In this document: piece after piece, positions 5,597-8,417 of the stretch
Position numbering within the stretch: position 1 is the first letter of the stretch
Layout: every line of letters starts with the position of its first letter
Assembly (NCBI GenBank): GCA_021793115.1
Contig: JAJYTJ010000161.1
Span: 1-8,417, forward strand
DNA from: Actinomycetes bacterium
GTDB lineage: Bacteria; Actinomycetota; Actinomycetes; Actinomycetales; Cellulomonadaceae
Direction: 5' to 3'
Length of the DNA: 8,417 bases
Translations under genes and position numbers: made by a program
The notes under the pieces: generated by a model
Database searches by the model: none
The model's input: only the letters and a program-made list of their open reading frames with translations
Told to the model about the DNA's origin: nothing

Positions 5597-5612
5597 GCCG
5601 GCCCGGGCCGGC
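5597..5612. promoter_or_regulatory. 16-bp perfect palindrome between two minus-strand genes
   Basis: GCCGGCCCGGGCCGGC reads the same on both strands. It lies 47-62 bp beyond the stop of the His-rich membrane gene and 76 bp before the YHS start. On the minus strand it is followed by the AT-rich CATAACAGATATATC, unusual here, where TATATC (5587-5582) could act as a -10 for the YHS gene. It may be an operator at that promoter, or a strong hairpin ending or stabilising the upstream transcript. Confidence 0.4.
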
Positions 5613-5658
5613 GTGTGCACTGGGCCGACGTGGTCGTCGAGGACCGATCGGACGCAAT

Positions 5659-5919
5659 TCAGTGCTGGTGGTCCTCGTGCCCGCGGTTCCGCTCGATGGA
5701 TGACGCGCGCGACTGACTTGGGTCCGGTGCTGGGCCGTGGGAGTGGTCGGCTCCGCCTCCGATCCCACCGTGCGCGCCGTGCCCGCCCGCATGCATGAGG
5801 AGCATGACCCCAACGAGCACCGCCGTCCCGATCGCCGAGGAAGATGCGCCGAACGCCCACATCGCGCCGACGAGAAGGAGGCCGCCGCCGACGAACCAGA
5901 CTGTTCTCCGATATGTCAC
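5659..5919 (-). CDS. Small two-helix membrane protein with His-rich tail
   Basis: This 86-residue protein starts at GTG 5919, with AGGGTGG five bases upstream. Two hydrophobic helices lie at about 5-24 (RTVWFVGGGLLLVGAMWAF) and 27-43 (SSAIGTAVLVGVMLLMH). The tail is rich in His and Gly: HAGGHGAHGG (43-52), DHSHG (58-62) and HEDHQH (81-86), with at least eight His in all. The LLMHAGGHGAHGG stretch resembles the end of DUF2933-type copper-cluster proteins, but the match is too weak to assign. A TTG start at 5967 would add 16 residues and cannot be excluded. Lying between a CsoR-type gene and a YHS gene, it is plausibly a membrane metal-binding protein. Confidence 0.62.
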   Translation of the reverse strand: MTYRRTVWFVGGGLLLVGAMWAFGASSSAIGTAVLVGVMLLMHAGGHGAHGGIGGGADHSHGPAPDPSQSRASSIERNRGHEDHQH

Positions 5920-5998
5920 TATTGCCACCCTAGGGCGCCCCGGCGCTCCGCTGGCCGGCTGGGACAAGCCTCACCCCTGCTCGGGTCGATCGCACCAG

Positions 5999-6018
5999 GT
6001 TTCGTTGACATGAAACGA
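5999..6018. promoter_or_regulatory. Overlapping inverted repeats upstream of the His-rich membrane gene
   Basis: The plus strand reads GTTTCGTTGACATGAAACGA. Two inverted repeats overlap: GTTTC/GAAAC (5999-6003 and 6012-6016) and TCGTT/AACGA (6002-6006 and 6014-6018). The surrounding 40 bases are clearly more AT-rich than the region. On the minus strand TTGACG (6030-6025) is a good -35-like hexamer just upstream, but no convincing -10 follows at 16-18 bp. It lies about 80 bp before the GTG at 5919, so it is a candidate operator/promoter for the membrane and YHS genes. Confidence 0.35.
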
Positions 6019-6112
6019 GAACTACGTCAATTCTTCAGATGTCCGAGGCGGTCGCCGTGGACACGTGATGGACGCATCCCGGGTCCCGTGCACCATAGGG
6101 AGGAACGCCGCG

Positions 6113-6127
6113 CCGGAATCCTTCCGG
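6113..6127 (-). terminator. Short hairpin downstream of the CsoR-type gene
   Basis: CCGGAA at 6113-6118 pairs with TTCCGG at 6122-6127 across a 3-nt loop, 61-75 bp beyond the CsoR-type stop codon. No T-run follows, so this is a weak terminator candidate, supported mainly by position before the new AT-rich promoter-like region at about 6000-6040. Confidence 0.25.
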
Positions 6128-6187
6128 TGGGCTGTTCCGTTCGTCGACAACTTGGTCTGCGCCCGGTCGCCGCGAGCCGCCGGGGCC

Positions 6188-6451
6188 CTAGGCGAGCGAG
6201 AGGAAGACCTCCTCCACCATCAGCATCTGCGCGGACTCCTCGCTCCCTGTCTCGGACAGGCACCGCTTGAGCGCGCAGGCGGTGAGGGCGAAGCCTGCCC
6301 GATCCAGCGCCCGGCTGGCGGCGGCGAGTTGGGTGATGACGTCTTCGTAGGCGCGACCTTCCTCGAGCATTCGCGCGATGCCACCCACCTGGCCCTGCGT
6401 GCGCTTGAGGCGGTTGACGACCTTGGCTACCTCGGTCGGGTCGATCTCCAT
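6188..6451 (-). CDS. CsoR/FrmR-family (DUF156) transcriptional repressor with altered sensing cysteines
   Basis: This is an 87-residue all-helical DNA-binding repressor. The family pattern is clear: NRLKRTQGQVGGIARMLEEG (13-32), then EDVITQLAAASRALDRAGFA (36-55). These proteins release DNA on binding Cu(I) or other metals, or on reacting with sulfur species or formaldehyde. The conserved Cys of the GRxCEDV segment is Tyr35 here. The codon is TAC, one base from TGC. The CsoR His position is Ala60, and the second conserved Cys is kept as Cys64. An extra Cys59 occurs in LTACALKRCL, so the pair available for sensing is Cys59/Cys64 on one helix. The ATG at 6451 matches the usual start of the family; its ribosome site is weak. 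It lies 61 bp after the DUF302 gene and upstream of the His-rich and YHS genes, which it probably controls. Confidence 0.85.
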   Translation of the reverse strand: MEIDPTEVAKVVNRLKRTQGQVGGIARMLEEGRAYEDVITQLAAASRALDRAGFALTACALKRCLSETGSEESAQMLMVEEVFLSLA

Positions 6452-6512
6452 CGTTGCTCGCTTCGTCTCGTGCTCTCGAACGGGGGCCACGGTCGTCACA
6501 GAGGTCACCGGT

Positions 6513-6917
6513 TCATGCCGTCGTCGTGGGCCCCAGGCTCCGCAGAGCGGCCTCGAGCCGGGAGGCGGCCTGAGCGGCGATGGGGCCGAGCTCGCCATTG
6601 CCGGTGACGGCGAGCATCACGTTCGGGTCCAGGGCTTCCACCGTGGTGCGGCCCGCGGCGGACGCCCGGACCACCACATTGCAGGGCAGGAGGAGGCCGA
6701 TCGACGCCTCGACCTGCAGCGCGCGATGCGCCAGTTGGGGGTTGCAGGCCCCGAGGATGACCTGCGGCGGGACGTCGGCGTCCAGCTTGGCCTTGAGGGT
6801 GGCCGCCATGTCGATCTCGGTGATGACTCCAAAACCTTCCGCGATCAGTGCCTCGCGCACCGCAGCCAGGGTTTCCTGGAACGGTCGGTCCAGGGTGGTG
6901 CTGATGCCGTAGCTCAT
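6513..6917 (-). CDS. DUF302 family protein
   Basis: This 134-residue soluble protein covers the complete DUF302 domain. Family landmarks are AVREALIAEGFGVITEID (19-36), VILGACNPQLAHRAL (53-67) and IGLLLPCNVVVR (73-84), with Cys58 and Cys79 at conserved positions. The biochemical role of the family is not established. Members often occur with CsoR-type regulators and with sulfur or metal handling genes, which is the case here. The ATG at 6917 has an excellent ribosome site, GAAAGGA, 8 bases upstream. It is probably the first gene of a unit with the CsoR-type repressor 61 bp downstream. The frame upstream happens to be open through the pspA remnant, but the domain is complete from this ATG. Confidence 0.85.
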   Translation of the reverse strand: MSYGISTTLDRPFQETLAAVREALIAEGFGVITEIDMAATLKAKLDADVPPQVILGACNPQLAHRALQVEASIGLLLPCNVVVRASAAGRTTVEALDPNVMLAVTGNGELGPIAAQAASRLEAALRSLGPTTTA

Positions 6918-6973
6918 GACGTCGGTCCTTTCGATCGGGTGCGGCTCGCCGCGGCGCGCACTGTGCAGCGAGG

Positions 6974-7325
6974 TCAGGCTCGTGGTCGCTTGTCGAGCAG
7001 CGTCGGCGGGGTGCCCTGCTCCCGTCGACTGCCGCGGATGGCCCGCCGGGCGACGGGGTGCCTGCCTTGAGGACTGCGAGCCGGGCCTCGATCTCGAGGC
7101 TGTTCGCTGGGTTCGCCCAGTTCGGCGAACTGCGCCTCCAGGGAGGATCTGGCGATCTCTGCCTGCCCGGCGGCGCACGCCTCTTCGCGGCGCACGGTCT
7201 CTTCGAACCGAGACATCTCGCTCGACGGGTCGAGCGCGCTGACGCTGGACATCGCACCCTGAAGCCGCAGCTCTGCCTCGGCAGTCCGCCGCCGGGCCAC
7301 CAACGACCGTCGGCTTGTTTGCCAT
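6974..7325 (-). pseudogene. pspA: pspA/IM30 remnant: internal deletion plus frameshift
   Basis: A normal start survives at ATG 7325 with AGAGGGA upstream, and reads MANKPTVVG like PspA N-termini. The sequence then jumps, in a different frame, to the part of PspA that follows the long coiled coil: LVARRRTAEAELRL (from 7303), SALDPSSEMSRFEETVRREE and AGQAEIARSSLEAQFAELGE, to about 7115. Between about 7098 and 7112 the frame shifts again, continuing with SLEIEARLAVLKAG to about 7060. Three frames carry recognisable PspA, and roughly 130-140 codons (most of helices 1-3) are missing, judged against the usual 250-270 residues. The middle frame runs to a stop at 6974. PspA coats and protects stressed membranes; this copy cannot make a working protein. 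It lies 62 bp after the TPM-domain gene, a pairing I recall from other actinobacteria. Confidence 0.8.
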
Positions 7326-7387
7326 GGTGGTCCCTCTCATCGGTCGGGTGTCGGTCCCGGATGGTGCGGATGGGGGAGTTGATGCGG

Positions 7388-8417
7388 TCAGCACCCACCC
7401 CGCCCGTAGCCGCCGAAACCGCGGCCGTGGCCGCGCAGGAGCTGGTCGATCAGGAGCCCCCCGAGCACGGCGCCGCCTGGACCGCCCACGACCCCACCGC
7501 CTCCGCCGCGTTGCTGCTCGTCGAAGTCGGCGACGTCCTGCTGGGCCAGGTTCTGGGCGGTGCCCGCGAGCCGGTGGGCCTGCCTCGCCTCCGACAGCGC
7601 CGCGACCGGGTCGGAGTCCGAAAGGTCCTCGGCTTGCCGCGCATGGCGGGCGGCGTCGGCCAGGCGGGTGCGGGCCTCGGGTCCGACGGCACCGCGCCGG
7701 GTGTCGATGAACTCCCCGACCGCGCCGATCTGGGCCGTCGCGTGCCCGAGCACGTCCGTCAGCTGCCGACGTGCTGCAGCCACGCGTGCGGCCCGCTCGC
7801 GGTAGGGAGCAAGGCGTGGACCGAGCTCGCTCTGGGCGTGGACGACCGCGCGCAGGGCAGCGACCGGGTCCCCGTCGGCGTCGGCGCGCCGCGCCTGTGC
7901 GGCGGCGGCAGTGGCGACCGCCACCTGGGCCTGGACCTGCGGGTCCGCCGGGGCCAGGTGCTCGGCATCGGCCAGGTCCTGCTCGAGGGCGGCGACGCTG
8001 TCAGCCAGCTGGCTTGTGGCTGCGGCCAGGTGCTCCCCGGCCTGATCGACAGCGTCGAGCAGGCTTGACGCCTGGGCGACGGCCGCCTGGCTGGAACGCA
8101 CGGCGACCAGCGCCGCAGCGCCGTCTCCGGCGCCTATCGCCGCCCGACCGACGCCCACCGTCGTCGTGATGCCGTCGACGAGCCGCTCGACCAGGTCTGG
8201 ATTGCCGGAGACCGACGCCAAGGCTGCGGGCGAGTACGACGCAGACAGCCCGGTCACGGTGAGGCGTGCTGCGCGTACCCGTTCGCCGGCGTCGGCCGCC
8301 TGTCGAGCCACCTCGTCGAGCAGCTCAGGGGCGCGGGCCTGCAGGTCTCGCAGCGCGTCGAACTCGTGAGCGTGGGTTGCCACATCGGTGCGGATCTGAG
8401 CGCACATCCGCAGGATC
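7388..8417 (-). CDS. C-terminal part of a TPM-domain-type membrane protein (5' end beyond window)
   Basis: The frame is open from the right edge to TGA at 7388, giving 342 visible residues. Most is long alpha-helix rich in Ala, Gln, Arg and Glu with coiled-coil character, for example LDAVDQAGEHLAAATSQLAD and LAEARQAHRLA-like repeats near the end. The last 45 residues are Gly-rich (GGGGGVVGGPGGAVLGG, then GRGFGGYGRGGC). This build, followed by a pspA gene, matches the C-terminal half of actinobacterial TPM-domain proteins, whose N-terminal TPM domain and membrane helix would lie to the right of the window. The identification rests on architecture and neighbour, not on the TPM domain itself. 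The ATG at 8407 is probably internal, since the frame is open beyond it. A role in envelope stress together with PspA is inferred; here its partner is broken. Confidence 0.65.
   Translation of the reverse strand, partial: ILRMCAQIRTDVATHAHEFDALRDLQARAPELLDEVARQAADAGERVRAARLTVTGLSASYSPAALASVSGNPDLVERLVDGITTTVGVGRAAIGAGDGAAALVAVRSSQAAVAQASSLLDAVDQAGEHLAAATSQLADSVAALEQDLADAEHLAPADPQVQAQVAVATAAAAQARRADADGDPVAALRAVVHAQSELGPRLAPYRERAARVAAARRQLTDVLGHATAQIGAVGEFIDTRRGAVGPEARTRLADAARHARQAEDLSDSDPVAALSEARQAHRLAGTAQNLAQQDVADFDEQQRGGGGGVVGGPGGAVLGGLLIDQLLRGHGRGFGGYGRGGC

Noticed and set aside
6025..6030. TTGACG on the minus strand as a sigma-70 -35 element
   Set aside because: No TANNNT-like hexamer at 16-18 bp spacing, so a full promoter could not be supported; mentioned only with the inverted repeats.
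7058..8068. 336-codon open frame on the plus strand
   Set aside because: It is antisense to the TPM-type gene and the pspA remnant, both with clear family-like sequence on the minus strand.
1..8417. Mobile element, integrase, CRISPR or toxin-antitoxin system
   Set aside because: No transposase or integrase motifs, no terminal repeats, no regularly spaced repeats and no recognisable toxin pairs were found on either strand.

Overview
The window is GC-rich throughout, and its gene families are characteristic of Actinomycetota: a VanY-type carboxypeptidase, DUF2752, SHOCT mini-membrane proteins, a CsoR-family regulator, DUF302 and a TPM/PspA pair. GTG starts are common and strong AGGAG-type ribosome sites occur. 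A Micrococcales-type organism such as a Cellulomonas relative is a guess. No tRNA, rRNA, transposase or CRISPR array is visible.

Layout. (1) 1-843, plus strand: the tail of a membrane protein, then a coiled-coil gene broken by frameshifts, then a 23-codon ORF with a very strong ribosome site. (2) 868-2106, plus strand: a secreted M15/VanY carboxypeptidase followed, with no gap, by a small DUF2752 membrane protein. (3) 2178-4827, minus strand: SHOCT membrane protein, sulfocyanin-like cupredoxin, second SHOCT paralogue, and a sensor histidine kinase with no response regulator in the window. (4) 4828-5263: no convincing gene, but direct and inverted repeats. (5) 5264-6917, minus strand: DUF302 protein, CsoR-type repressor, a His-rich two-helix membrane protein and a His/Cys-rich YHS protein. 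This looks like a metal (probably copper) and/or reactive-sulfur handling module. (6) 6974-8417, minus strand: the C-terminal part of a TPM-domain protein, then a pspA gene reduced to its first codons plus its 3' third, in three different frames.

How the parts may work together (inference). Regions 3 and 5 carry several potential copper ligands: a type-1 copper site, Met-rich and His-rich membrane-associated proteins, a YHS domain and a CsoR-fold repressor. This suggests envelope copper handling. A 20-bp motif with an 11-bp internal direct repeat lies about 105 bp upstream of both the 23-codon ORF and the SHOCT/kinase operon (17 of 20 bases match). A different 13-bp-spaced direct repeat sits at the same distance upstream of the SHOCT/cupredoxin operon. 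The first motif looks like an OmpR-family response-regulator box, so the cell envelope genes and the sensor kinase may be one regulon whose regulator is encoded elsewhere. Several remnants (coiled-coil gene, pspA, possibly the 23-codon ORF) indicate a region undergoing rearrangement and decay.
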